Shown in pieces: positions 26,891-35,293 of a stretch of DNA of 46,645 nt. Source of the stretch: Bacteroidota bacterium (GTDB lineage: Bacteria; Bacteroidota; Bacteroidia; Chitinophagales; Chitinophagaceae); contig JAGWRO010000090.1 of NCBI GenBank assembly GCA_028876495.1, positions 92,557-139,201 on the forward strand, in the 5' to 3' direction. How positions within the stretch are numbered: the stretch's first letter is position 1; every line of letters starts with the position of its first letter. Position numbers and translations under genes: made by a program. Below the pieces are notes generated by a model that saw only the letters and a list, made by a program, of their open reading frames with translations, was not told where the DNA came from and searched no databases.

Positions 26891-26922
26891 CAAACAATAA
26901 AACCGGATTTTTATTTTGTTTG
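26891..26922. terminator. Probable bidirectional terminator between acs and the AI-2E family gene
   Basis: CAAACAATAAAA at 26891-26902 pairs imperfectly with TTTATTTTGTTTG at 26910-26922 in the gap between two convergent genes. The stem is AT-rich with a bulge, so the call is moderate. Confidence 0.45.
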
Positions 26923-26927
26923 GAGAA

Positions 26928-28034
26928 TTACAATTTGGTTGCTTCTGTAGTTTTTTTATTTTTTAAGCGTAGATTTTTGGGAGGCTTTTCTTCATCGCCC
27001 AACAATATTCCCAGCGATTGAAGGTTTTTGATCCTGTCAAAAATTACTTTGGCTATTGCCAGGTAGGGGATGGATAAAAACATTCCGGGTATTCCCCACA
27101 AAAGTTCTCCGGCAACTACACCTAATATTACCATAAAAGGATTTATTTTAACCTGTGAACCAACAATTTTCGGCATTAAAAAATTACTGTCAATTAGGTG
27201 GATAGATACAATAGTAATAGCAACATACAATGCGTGTGAGGCATCAACGGTAGCAAAAGTAATAGCAGTACTTATGGCGAGCGCCGTAAATATTCCCACA
27301 TAAGGTATTAAATTAAAAACACCTACAATAAGCCCGAGCAGGAAAACATATTTGATCCCTAATATCCAAAATACCAAACAGGAAACTGCTACCAAAATCG
27401 CCATTTCAAAAAATAAACCGGCAATATATTTACGGATGATATTTTTTATATGTTCTGAAATGTCATAAATAACTTCTTTATGTTTTTCAGTAAAAGCTGC
27501 AACCACAAAACGCATCCAATGCCGGCGATAGATCAAAATAAATAAAGTGTAGATGATAATGAATACAAGGATCAGCACAATTGAAGAAATAGACAAAACG
27601 GTTTTTTCAATAATGCTGCCACCGGAACTGATTACACTTTGAGTGCTTTTATTTAAGTACTCTGTTTGTTTTTGCAGATTCAAATGAAAGGTATTTGAAA
27701 GCCAGTGTTGCGTATCATTAAATAAGCTAGTAAGCTGCATTTTTAATAATGGCCATTCATTTCCTAAATTAGCTATTTGCGAACCCAGGGCATAAAAAAT
27801 CAATGAAACTGACAGGAGTAAAAATAATACTGATATAACGGCGGCCAGTAACCTGGAAAAATGCAATTTATTTTCCATAAAATTGGAAAAGGGCAAAAGC
27901 AGCAAGGAAAGTAAAAAGGCAAAAGATAATGGCATCAAAATCTCTTTACCTAATATGACTAAATAACCACCACCAATTAAAATGATAATAATACAGGCAA
28001 GTTTAAGATATGCCGAAAGCACCACATTTTTCAT
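26928..28034 (-). CDS. AI-2E family transporter (PerM-like permease)
   Basis: A 368-residue inner-membrane protein of the AI-2 exporter/PerM family. About eight hydrophobic segments are visible: two near 10-50, one at 63-84, one at 143-168, and several from 208 to 330. Family-typical sequences include GLIVGVFNLIPYVGIFTALA and the end segment PFMVILGVVAGELLWGIPGM. The C-terminal tail is basic and soluble (LRLKNKKTTEATKL). Family members export signals or act in ion homeostasis; the substrate cannot be told here. It diverges from queA. Confidence 0.92.
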   Translation of the reverse strand: MKNVVLSAYLKLACIIIILIGGGYLVILGKEILMPLSFAFLLSLLLLPFSNFMENKLHFSRLLAAVISVLFLLLSVSLIFYALGSQIANLGNEWPLLKMQLTSLFNDTQHWLSNTFHLNLQKQTEYLNKSTQSVISSGGSIIEKTVLSISSIVLILVFIIIYTLFILIYRRHWMRFVVAAFTEKHKEVIYDISEHIKNIIRKYIAGLFFEMAILVAVSCLVFWILGIKYVFLLGLIVGVFNLIPYVGIFTALAISTAITFATVDASHALYVAITIVSIHLIDSNFLMPKIVGSQVKINPFMVILGVVAGELLWGIPGMFLSIPYLAIAKVIFDRIKNLQSLGILLGDEEKPPKNLRLKNKKTTEATKL

Positions 28035-28155
28035 AAATAAAATATTGATTAAAATTATTAACTGCTTTTCAGCCCATATGCAATTTAAGCCTTGAGTACC
28101 TCTTTTTAAAATACATTCTCAAACATCAGACCGATGTTTTTCTTTTCTTTGCAAC

Positions 28156-29412
28156 ATGCATCCGAAAAACTTGTCTATCAACGATTTTAATTATGATCTT
28201 CCTGAAGAAAAAATCGCTGTCTATCCTTTGCCCGAAAGAGATCAATCGAAATTATTGATCTATCAAAACGGAAATATTTCAGAAGACATTTACAGGAATA
28301 TTGCCGATCATTTGCCCGAAAACTCTTTCCTGGTTTTTAATGACACCAAAGTAATAAAAGCGCGCATTTTATTTCAAAAACCAACTGGTGCTATTATAGA
28401 AATATTTTGCCTTGAGCCTCATGAAAAAATAAATGATTATGCCGTGGTACTTCAGCAAAAAAATTCAACGCGGTGGAAATGCATGATTGGCGGCGCAGGA
28501 AAATGGAAAGAAAAATATCTTGAAAAAACACTTACCATAAACGGTGAAGAAATTATTTTGAAGGCAGAGTTAGTCGAAAAATTGAGCGATGCTTATGTGG
28601 TAGAACTAACATGGAATCCCGGCCATTTTTCTTTTGCTGAAATTATTGACCATGCCGGCGAAACGCCTTTACCGCCTTACATCAAAAGAAAAGCAGAAGA
28701 AAATGATGAGGAAAGATATCAAAGTATTTATTCTCATTACGAAGGCTCGGTTGCTGCTCCGACTGCAGGGTTGCATTTCACTGAACACATATTTTCTTCT
28801 CTAAAGAATAAAAATATTGAAACCGGATTTGTAACACTGCACGTTGGCGCGGGCACTTTTAAACCCGTAAAATCTGAAAATATGGAAGGTCATGAAATGC
28901 ATTCGGAGTGGATTGATGTTTCCACAAAATTTATTGAACAACTGATTCAAAATATTTTGAATGGAGTGTTTTGTGTGGGAACCACATCGGTAAGAACTGT
29001 TGAAAGCCTTTACTGGATGGGGTTAAAGGCTTTTATTAATCCGAAGATTAATTTTGAAGATTTAAAAATAAATCAATGGGAAGTGTATGAAGATCAATTT
29101 TTGAAAACAAATCTTTCACCTAAAGAATCATTGACATCTTTATTGGAATATTTAAACAAGAAAAATTTAAACCGGCTTTTTATTCAAACGCAAATTATTA
29201 TTGCGCCTGGTTACGAGTTTAAAATAACGAAAGGAATCATTACTAATTTTCATCAGCCAAAATCTACCTTGCTGCTTTTAGTATCCGCAATGATCGGTGA
29301 AAAATGGAGAGATGTTTATAACTACGCATTAAACCACCAATTCAGATTTTTGAGTTATGGTGATGGTTGTTTGATCTTTAGTAGTCAGAATCCTTTAAAA
29401 AAATTTTTCTGA
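28156..29412 (+). CDS. queA: S-adenosylmethionine:tRNA ribosyltransferase-isomerase QueA
   Basis: QueA transfers and rearranges the ribosyl group of SAM onto 7-deaza-guanine in tRNA to make epoxyqueuosine, the penultimate step of queuosine synthesis. Hallmarks are FNDTKVIKARI, the VAAPTAGLHFTEHIFSSL segment, GAGTFKPVKSENMEGHEMH, and the C-terminal NFHQPKSTLLLLVSA. At 418 residues it is longer than the E. coli enzyme because of insertions in the central part, as in other Bacteroidota. Its last 35 bases overlap the convergent small membrane-protein gene. Confidence 0.96.
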   Translation: MHPKNLSINDFNYDLPEEKIAVYPLPERDQSKLLIYQNGNISEDIYRNIADHLPENSFLVFNDTKVIKARILFQKPTGAIIEIFCLEPHEKINDYAVVLQQKNSTRWKCMIGGAGKWKEKYLEKTLTINGEEIILKAELVEKLSDAYVVELTWNPGHFSFAEIIDHAGETPLPPYIKRKAEENDEERYQSIYSHYEGSVAAPTAGLHFTEHIFSSLKNKNIETGFVTLHVGAGTFKPVKSENMEGHEMHSEWIDVSTKFIEQLIQNILNGVFCVGTTSVRTVESLYWMGLKAFINPKINFEDLKINQWEVYEDQFLKTNLSPKESLTSLLEYLNKKNLNRLFIQTQIIIAPGYEFKITKGIITNFHQPKSTLLLLVSAMIGEKWRDVYNYALNHQFRFLSYGDGCLIFSSQNPLKKFF

Positions 29413-29644
29413 ATCGATAGAAGAAATAGACAAGTGAACCCCCAAAAATGGCACCAATTAAAACATTCTGTGGCATGTTAAAATTCGGTTTGATAAAAAA
29501 GAAAGTCCCGATACAAATTAAGAGCCAGGCGAATTGTATTAACAATAAACCCTTTGAATTTCGATGGTTTCTCTTCCATCTATTCACCAAAACTAACGAT
29601 GGAATTAGTAACAAAAGACAAAGTAATAAGGCAATTTTATCCAT
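29378..29644 (-). CDS. Small two- or three-span membrane protein
   Basis: An 88-residue protein with hydrophobic segments at about 4-20, 31-50 and 58-76 and basic loops between them (NRWKRNHRNSKG). No family recognised. The ATG at 29644 is clear. The 3' end overlaps that of queA by 35 bases in convergent orientation, unusual but harmless. It lies 64 bases downstream of the YkuK-like gene on the same strand, so cotranscription is possible. Confidence 0.6.
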   Translation of the reverse strand: MDKIALLLCLLLLIPSLVLVNRWKRNHRNSKGLLLIQFAWLLICIGTFFFIKPNFNMPQNVLIGAIFGGSLVYFFYRFRKIFLKDSDY

Positions 29645-29708
29645 AAAAGATTATTAAATAGCTCCTCTTTATTACTAAGCTACTAAACAATTCTAAACAC
29701 GCCAAACC

Positions 29709-30182
29709 CTAATTCACCATTTTATCAGCGCAGCAACTGCTGGCAAAGGCTTCTGGCTTGGCTTTGAAAGCAAAGCCCATTCCCAAAATATATCCCATCG
29801 CTTCGCGCAAAGCTTCATTGCTTCTGAAGTGTGGATTGGTATTGATATCCGCGTGCACTTCCATGTCTACATCATAGGTTGTAAATAAAACGCAGAGTTC
29901 ATAAGCGATCTCAATGCTCTTGGCTACTTCAACCAACATCCTTTCCTTGATGCTGTATTTTTGGATTGTTTTTTCATTATGAATAAACATAAATCCTCCG
30001 CGGCCTTCACGAAGAAAAACAATTACCGTTGCAAATTCGGTGTCTTTGCCTTTTACCTGGCTATCGGTGCCAATGCAGACTTTTAATTTGTTACCTTCTT
30101 CGGTTTCTTTTTGGATAGCCTTTTCTACAGCAGCTTTGATGGGAAGTTCGATGGGTTCGCCGTTAAATTTTCTCCATAACAT
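29709..30182 (-). CDS. RNase H-like protein, YkuK family
   Basis: A 157-residue cytoplasmic protein of the YkuK/DUF458 RNase H-like family. Acidic residues occur at the positions expected for an RNase H fold: CIGTDSQVKG near the first strand, VEVAKSIEIAYEL in the central helix, and DVDMEVHADINTNPHFRSN near the third strand. The end AMGYILGMGFAFKAKPEA is also family-like. The biological role is not established for this family. Confidence 0.85.
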   Translation of the reverse strand: MLWRKFNGEPIELPIKAAVEKAIQKETEEGNKLKVCIGTDSQVKGKDTEFATVIVFLREGRGGFMFIHNEKTIQKYSIKERMLVEVAKSIEIAYELCVLFTTYDVDMEVHADINTNPHFRSNEALREAMGYILGMGFAFKAKPEAFASSCCADKMVN

Positions 30183-30368
30183 AAAATAAGGTTTTTTAAA
30201 ATTACCGATATTTTAGAAATGTGAAGTAATTTTTTAGCAACCTGGAAAAAGATAACAAATAGATAATTTTCCGGATATTTTTTACAGTAAAGAAATAAAT
30301 AATGAAGATTCTTGTTTTCTTTTGACTTTTTCAAAGGAAGAAAATGATCTCAATTTTGTAAAAAAAAA

Positions 30369-30393
30369 GGGGACAGCCCCTAACGCTGCCCCC
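30369..30393 (-). terminator. Terminator of the secreted protease gene
   Basis: Leftward, GGGGGCAGC pairs with GCTGTCCCC (9 bp, one G-T) around a 7-base loop, then a run of eight or nine T. GC-rich stem plus T tract make this one of the strongest terminators in the window. Confidence 0.9.
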
Positions 30394-30414
30394 TAACTTA
30401 CACATGAATCTACC

Positions 30415-32007
30415 TTACAGTTTTACAATTCTTTGAGTTGTTCTTTGGCTGTTACAAATGATTTGCATGATATAAATTCCGTTAGGAGAATTATTGATAT
30501 TGATATTGTTTAACCCCGCATCAGCGCTTCCTGTTTTCACGATCCTTCCGCTCATGTCGGCTAATTGGTATTTGTAATTCTGAGAAGCATTTATAGTTAT
30601 TTCAGAATTAACGATGCTGGTTATAGTAAAAGCTTTACTTCTTTCCTCTATAGGTTTTAATGGAATTACATTGGAATAACTTACCTGCCCGGTTACAGAA
30701 GTTACTTTTAGCCTGTAAAAAATATTTTCACTTAAAAGTGGTGTATAGCTGAAGTTTTTATCAAGTACAGAAAGTTGGGTAAGAGTAGTAAAGATGGAGC
30801 CATTAAAAGAACTTTCGATTGATAAATTTTTAATCGGCTCGTCAGAAATTATACTCCAGCTTAGGTTGTGTTTCCCTTTGTCACTTTCTCCTGAAAGTAG
30901 TACCTGGCTTATTGGTGTAACAGATAATTGTGAAAAAGTACCGGCAATCCTGTATGATCCAAGGCTTCCATAATTACTTGTATTTGCATTTCCTGATCCG
31001 TTTACAACCATGTAATAATCGCCTGCCATTAAAGTAGTGTCAATAGTGGCGTTCAGTTTGTCCGTAGGGTTATAAACTTTTACTGTGTCCATGTTGCTGT
31101 TGAGCAATGTTACCTGCATATCAAGGTCAGCGCCTTCATTATCGGGCCCAACTGAATATGGAGTTGCATCAACTTGAAGGATTCCGTTTTGTGGCAGATT
31201 TATTTTGAATGCATCTTTATCAGTATTGGTAGTAATAATACCATCAACAGAAAAGTTGGTATTGGTAATACTTATCGGAGCCGGATTTTTTTTCGGATCA
31301 TCACTATAATCGTCAGGCCTGTAAGTAAACCCGTTCCGGCTTGTAATAATAGAAAGATTATCCTGGTCTGCGGTGCATCCGCTTGGGGTAGGCCCGTTGT
31401 TCCATCCGGATAAATTTCTATAGTAACTGTTCCCCATTACAGGAGCCCAGCTTGTTTCCCCAATTCCTGCGCCATCATTGTAAGTTGAAATCAGGCTGCA
31501 GGTTCCACTATATTTTGACTGGTGCGAAAGGCCCACAGTATGGCCGCTTTCGTGGGTGCAACATTCTGCGATAAGTTTGGTACTGTAGCCTAACCTATCC
31601 GGGAAAACAAATGCAGGTGTATCATCGCCCCATATAAAAGAACCGGTATATGCAACACCGCCAACTCCGGGGTACCACCCACTGGTGGGGGTAATGATAA
31701 TTCTGGTTCTTTGTGTTAAAGGTGCTGCTAAAAATACTGTCGAATCAGTGGTGATATTAATATTAAACGGGCGATAATCTTCAGAAACGCGGTCAAAAAT
31801 TTCAGTGATCTGCGCATCGGTTAAACCGGCAGGAGTACAATAAAATGTTGCACCTCCGTTCCACGACGTTCCGCTCACGGTTTGCCCGTCGAAATCAAGA
31901 AAAATGGTTGCTTTCGCTGAAGGAAAACTGCTGAGTTTGGGCAGCGAATATGTTTTAAATGAAACCAACAGCAGAAGCGTTAAAATAACAGATAGAATCT
32001 TTTTCAT
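30415..32007 (-). CDS. Secreted zinc metalloprotease with type IX secretion C-terminal domain
   Basis: A 530-residue exoprotein. Signal peptide at 1-21. The catalytic domain (about 30-240) has the extended zinc motif HESGHTVGLSH at 152-162 (ligands His152, His156, His162; Glu153 as base), followed by a Met-turn-like segment near APVMGNSYY, placing it with the metzincins (reprolysin-like). Residues 250-355 look like a PPC-type domain. The last 80 residues end SPNGIYIMQIICNSQRTTQRI, the type A sorting domain cleaved on export by the type IX system. A small secreted protein gene lies 52 bases upstream, cotranscribed. Confidence 0.92.
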   Translation of the reverse strand: MKKILSVILTLLLLVSFKTYSLPKLSSFPSAKATIFLDFDGQTVSGTSWNGGATFYCTPAGLTDAQITEIFDRVSEDYRPFNINITTDSTVFLAAPLTQRTRIIITPTSGWYPGVGGVAYTGSFIWGDDTPAFVFPDRLGYSTKLIAECCTHESGHTVGLSHQSKYSGTCSLISTYNDGAGIGETSWAPVMGNSYYRNLSGWNNGPTPSGCTADQDNLSIITSRNGFTYRPDDYSDDPKKNPAPISITNTNFSVDGIITTNTDKDAFKINLPQNGILQVDATPYSVGPDNEGADLDMQVTLLNSNMDTVKVYNPTDKLNATIDTTLMAGDYYMVVNGSGNANTSNYGSLGSYRIAGTFSQLSVTPISQVLLSGESDKGKHNLSWSIISDEPIKNLSIESSFNGSIFTTLTQLSVLDKNFSYTPLLSENIFYRLKVTSVTGQVSYSNVIPLKPIEERSKAFTITSIVNSEITINASQNYKYQLADMSGRIVKTGSADAGLNNININNSPNGIYIMQIICNSQRTTQRIVKL

Positions 32008-32059
32008 GGTATGGTGAATTTTGGATGGTTGCCGTTTTTAGGGAAACGGTTTTGGTGGA

Positions 32060-32506
32060 TTAATAATCCTCCACCAAGTCATCGGTTTTTATTTTATTCA
32101 TAGCATAGGAGCCGTTCTTTTCTTTTTTTAATTCAAAGCCATCAGCATATTTATCATTGATGATCCTTCCCACATAGGTGATGGATTTATCATCATTGAT
32201 CCTTTTTGAAATGGTCAGTATAGTGTTGTTTAAGTCTGGAGATTTTACAATTACCGCGTATAAATTATCGTATCGTTTTATAGAAGAAGTAACGATTCCG
32301 TTAAAAGAGAAATTTCCAAAATTGATTTTTACTTTTCCACCTTCAGGAACGCTGAATGCTTTACTCAACTCGCTTTCGGGCGTTGGCAGTATTGCCGCGT
32401 ATTTATCAAAATGATTTTGCCTGTTGGAAGTGAGAATTTGTGCATGGGCCGTATATGAAAATAAAATGATCATACATAGGACCGCCATTTTGTGCATGAT
32501 TTTCAT
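32060..32506 (-). CDS. Small secreted protein paired with the metalloprotease
   Basis: A 148-residue protein with a signal peptide (about 1-22, ending AHAQ) and a soluble, beta-rich remainder (GGKVKINFGNFSFNGIV, ITYVGRIINDKYADGFEL). No cysteine lies in the mature part and there is no lipobox. I do not recognise a named family. The ATG at 32506 and one at 32494 are both usable. It is directly upstream of the metalloprotease gene in one transcript. A chaperone, propeptide-like inhibitor or substrate partner for the protease are reasonable hypotheses; none is shown by sequence. Confidence 0.75.
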   Translation of the reverse strand: MKIMHKMAVLCMIILFSYTAHAQILTSNRQNHFDKYAAILPTPESELSKAFSVPEGGKVKINFGNFSFNGIVTSSIKRYDNLYAVIVKSPDLNNTILTISKRINDDKSITYVGRIINDKYADGFELKKEKNGSYAMNKIKTDDLVEDY

Positions 32507-32635
32507 AGATAGGATATTTAGGTTTTATAAATCTTGGACGACTATAAAACGGCAATCCAATTAAAATATTTCACCGTTTGATGAAAAATCGTTGATCTAT
32601 GGAAAGTTGCGGAAAAGTACGCTGCGAAAAAAGTA

Positions 32636-33001
32636 TTAATACTGATTGGTGCTTAGTAAAACCAACGTACATGCATGTTGCGTGGCAATGTTCTTCTCTT
32701 TGGCGAGGCGCTCGAGTTCTTCATTTTCTGCACCGGGATTGAAAATGATTCGTTTTGGTTTTTGCTCAAAAATATAATTGTAGTAAGCTTTTTGATTGTT
32801 GGCGTTCAGGTAGAGAGTAACAGTATCGAGATCTTCAATAGGCTTTTTTTCTGAAACTACTTCTACATCTTTTACTTTACCTGTATGGGTGCCTATAGCC
32901 ACAACATCGTGCCCGTTTTCGCGAAGTTTATGAATCGCTAAATAACTATATCGGGCTGGATTGGTAGTAGCACCTAAAACCAATGTCATTTTGTTTTTCA
33001 T
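32636..33001 (-). CDS. CoA-binding domain protein
   Basis: A 121-residue single-domain Rossmann-like protein of the CoA-binding (YccU) family: LVLGATTNPARYSYLAIHKL near the N-terminus is the nucleotide loop, and the C-terminal segment has RIIFNPGAENEELERLAKE and Cys111 in QHACTLVLL. The ATG at 33001 overlaps the stop of the DCC gene by 4 bases (ATGA); an ATG at 32989 is an alternative. It is the last gene of the polyketide/prenyltransferase operon by position, but family members are widely scattered, so its part in that pathway is doubtful. Confidence 0.88.
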   Translation of the reverse strand: MKNKMTLVLGATTNPARYSYLAIHKLRENGHDVVAIGTHTGKVKDVEVVSEKKPIEDLDTVTLYLNANNQKAYYNYIFEQKPKRIIFNPGAENEELERLAKEKNIATQHACTLVLLSTNQY

Positions 33002-33408
33002 ATATTTTCATTTAAAAACCTTGATCGTACCTCGGGTGTTGGTATCATGCAAACTTCTTTTTTGCCAAACCACCGATATCTGTTTTTGGCGATCCAATTA
33101 TAGATCCCGTCTCTTAAAAATTTTGGAACAATAATAAAGCCATACATTAATGGCCATAAACTATTTAAATACCTGCAAACTTTTAATGCTGCAGTTGACC
33201 TGGTATAACTTCTGCCGTTTTCTATAAAAACAAAAGACTTCATATCTACAGATGGCAAATCATAAGAAGCGAGCAATGCATGTGCTTCGGCACTTTGCAA
33301 AGGAGCAAATTTTAAGGTAGATTTTTTATCTCTTTTTATTGCAAAATTTACAGCGCTGTTGCAGAAATTGCAAACGCCATCAAATAATATTACCCGCTGC
33401 TGAGACAT
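32998..33408 (-). CDS. DCC family thiol-disulfide oxidoreductase-like protein
   Basis: A 136-residue DUF393/DCC protein with the defining DGVCNFC motif (Asp10, Cys13, Cys16) close to the N-terminus. Further along are KFAPLQSAEAHALL and the FIIVPKFLRDGIYNWIAKNRYRW segment. The two cysteines suggest a thioredoxin-like redox role, but the family's reaction is not established. It starts 12 bases after the stop of the FAD oxidoreductase gene and overlaps the CoA-binding gene by 4 bases, so it is in the operon. Confidence 0.9.
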   Translation of the reverse strand: MSQQRVILFDGVCNFCNSAVNFAIKRDKKSTLKFAPLQSAEAHALLASYDLPSVDMKSFVFIENGRSYTRSTAALKVCRYLNSLWPLMYGFIIVPKFLRDGIYNWIAKNRYRWFGKKEVCMIPTPEVRSRFLNENI

Positions 33409-33420
33409 ATTGCAAATTTA

Positions 33421-34590
33421 CTAAAACTCTTTCCCATGCGTTGATTTTACCAATTGATTAATGATAAAAGGAAAAGGTTTTAAGCTTCGGATAAATAAAT
33501 TGGTAACGAATTCTCTTCCAAAAAATGACTGAATAATTCTTCCATTCTTTAAACGTGAGCCGAATTCTTTTTGCCATTTTTCGCAATAGTTGTTTTCCAT
33601 TTTTTCTCGGCTAATGTTGCTTTTGAAAAAAGAATCAATATTTTCAAAAGCAATTTTAGAAGAATGAAAAGCCATACTCATGCCGTTTCCACAAAGAGGT
33701 GTTATCATTCCGGCAGCATCTCCCAACATCAGCACGTGATCTGCAACCTGGTTTTTTTTATCAAAGCTGATCTGTGAAATAGTAACAGGCTCATGAAATA
33801 AAAATTCAGATTCAGTAAATATTTTTTTAAGAAATGGATTTTTAAACAAAACATTTTCTTCCATTTCCTTAATTGAATTGTGGTTGTCTTTTAAATTTTT
33901 AGCAGTAGTAAGGTAACACAAACAATATTCCTCATTTTCAACTTTTGAAATACCGCAATAACCGTTTTTGAAATTATGAAGCTCGATAGTGTCTGACAGA
34001 ACATCTGCTCTTACGTGATATTTTACACCGATGTAGTTATTTAATTTTCCCGGTTTTTGTTGTACAAAATCCCGCTTCCATTTTACATCAAGATTGCTTC
34101 TTTTTCCAAAAGCTCCCGCCACTATTTTAGAAGAAACTTCACCACTGTTATATTTTATACAAAAGGTTTCGGTATCAAAATTTACTTCAGTTACTTTTGA
34201 TTCTTCCAAAAGAGTAACGCCATTTTCAATCGCTATTTCTTTCAATTTGTTATCGAGCAAATACCGGCTGATACCAAAACCACCCAAATCAAGTTTCGTG
34301 TGGATTGCGTTTCCATTCGGAGAGGAAACAACTAAATTTTTTATAAGAGGCAAATGCAGATCAGAAAGATTCAATCCTAGACTTTCTATAAAATGCCAGC
34401 TTTCCATGCTGATGTATTCCCCACAAACTTTATGAATCGGATACTTTTCTTTTTCGAACAAGATGGTTTTATATCCTGCTTTTGCAAGTAGAATAGAAAG
34501 TGAAAGCCCCGCCAGGCCGCCACCGACAATAGCTGCAGTAAAGTAAGAAATTTCTTCTTTTTTTATTTTATCGTTTAAAGCTTCAGCCAT
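33421..34590 (-). CDS. FAD-dependent oxidoreductase of the polyketide operon
   Basis: A 389-residue flavoprotein related to geranylgeranyl reductases and aromatic hydroxylases. The FAD-binding GxGxxG is in AAIVGGGLAGLSLS near the N-terminus, the family CGEY motif follows the first strand, and the second FAD motif reads VLMLGDAAGMITPLCGNGMS around 275-294. I start at ATG 34590, which overlaps the methyltransferase stop in ATGGCTGA; a TTG 24 bases upstream is less likely. In this operon it probably oxidises or hydroxylates the ring made by the type III polyketide synthase, or reduces a prenyl chain; which one is undecided. Confidence 0.88.
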   Translation of the reverse strand: MAEALNDKIKKEEISYFTAAIVGGGLAGLSLSILLAKAGYKTILFEKEKYPIHKVCGEYISMESWHFIESLGLNLSDLHLPLIKNLVVSSPNGNAIHTKLDLGGFGISRYLLDNKLKEIAIENGVTLLEESKVTEVNFDTETFCIKYNSGEVSSKIVAGAFGKRSNLDVKWKRDFVQQKPGKLNNYIGVKYHVRADVLSDTIELHNFKNGYCGISKVENEEYCLCYLTTAKNLKDNHNSIKEMEENVLFKNPFLKKIFTESEFLFHEPVTISQISFDKKNQVADHVLMLGDAAGMITPLCGNGMSMAFHSSKIAFENIDSFFKSNISREKMENNYCEKWQKEFGSRLKNGRIIQSFFGREFVTNLFIRSLKPFPFIINQLVKSTHGKEF

Positions 34591-35293
34591 GTTGTGCAGA
34601 ATTGAAAACAACAATTAAATACCTGAAAGCCCATTTCCATTTTATTGAATAATTTTTAACTCCTGCTTTTTGAAAAATATTTTTCCAGTCACTTTTTTTA
34701 AATCCTCTTAACACAGAAATCGGCGCATCATTTTTTACCAGGTAAGATTTTGAAAATACTCTTATGGCGATTTTTATAAAATGATAAGCTAAAGGATACC
34801 GGTGCAAATCATTAATAAAAAAACCAATATTGGAATTACTTTTCATCCATTTTATCATTTCCACTAATTCATCGTCGGTAAAATGGTGGCAAAAAAGAGA
34901 AGAGAAAATGATATCAGGTTTATTGTTTTCAAAGGTTACTTCTTTGTAATCAGAAACAATAAAAGCTACCTTTTCAATCTTTGAATTTTCTTTTGCAAAA
35001 GCAATGCAATTCTTGTTGATATCAATACCAGTAAAGCTTGCATCAATATTATGTCTTGTACAATAGGGAAAGATGGCACTTAAATTATCACCGCCGCCAC
35101 AACCGATTTCACAAACCGAAACTTCTTTTTTTTCTTTCAATAATTCTTTAAATCCTTTAATTGTGATTGAATGACCTCCGAGTTTCGAATTAATAAACTC
35201 AAGTTCTTTCATATTCAAAGCAATATCCGCAAAGGCGATATCATTTTGATCAAGTATTTCTTTTTGTAAGGAGCGCTTTTTATAATCAATCAT
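34583..35293 (-). CDS. SAM-dependent methyltransferase of the polyketide operon
   Basis: A 236-residue class I methyltransferase. SAM-binding motif I is CEIGCGGGDNLSAIF near 61-75, the acidic residue after strand 2 is in FTGIDINKNCIAFA, and IIFSSLFCHHFTDDELVEMI is the motif IV region. No membrane segment. It overlaps the polyketide synthase gene by 8 bases and the oxidoreductase gene by 8. Its position between them suggests methylation of the phenolic product, as O- or C-methyltransferases do in other type III polyketide operons. Confidence 0.88.
   Translation of the reverse strand: MIDYKKRSLQKEILDQNDIAFADIALNMKELEFINSKLGGHSITIKGFKELLKEKKEVSVCEIGCGGGDNLSAIFPYCTRHNIDASFTGIDINKNCIAFAKENSKIEKVAFIVSDYKEVTFENNKPDIIFSSLFCHHFTDDELVEMIKWMKSNSNIGFFINDLHRYPLAYHFIKIAIRVFSKSYLVKNDAPISVLRGFKKSDWKNIFQKAGVKNYSIKWKWAFRYLIVVFNSAQHG

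Noticed and set aside
28120-28140. Short hairpin ACATC/GATGT followed by T-rich sequence before queA
   Set aside because: Only a 5-bp stem, lying at the queA start region where a terminator is not expected.
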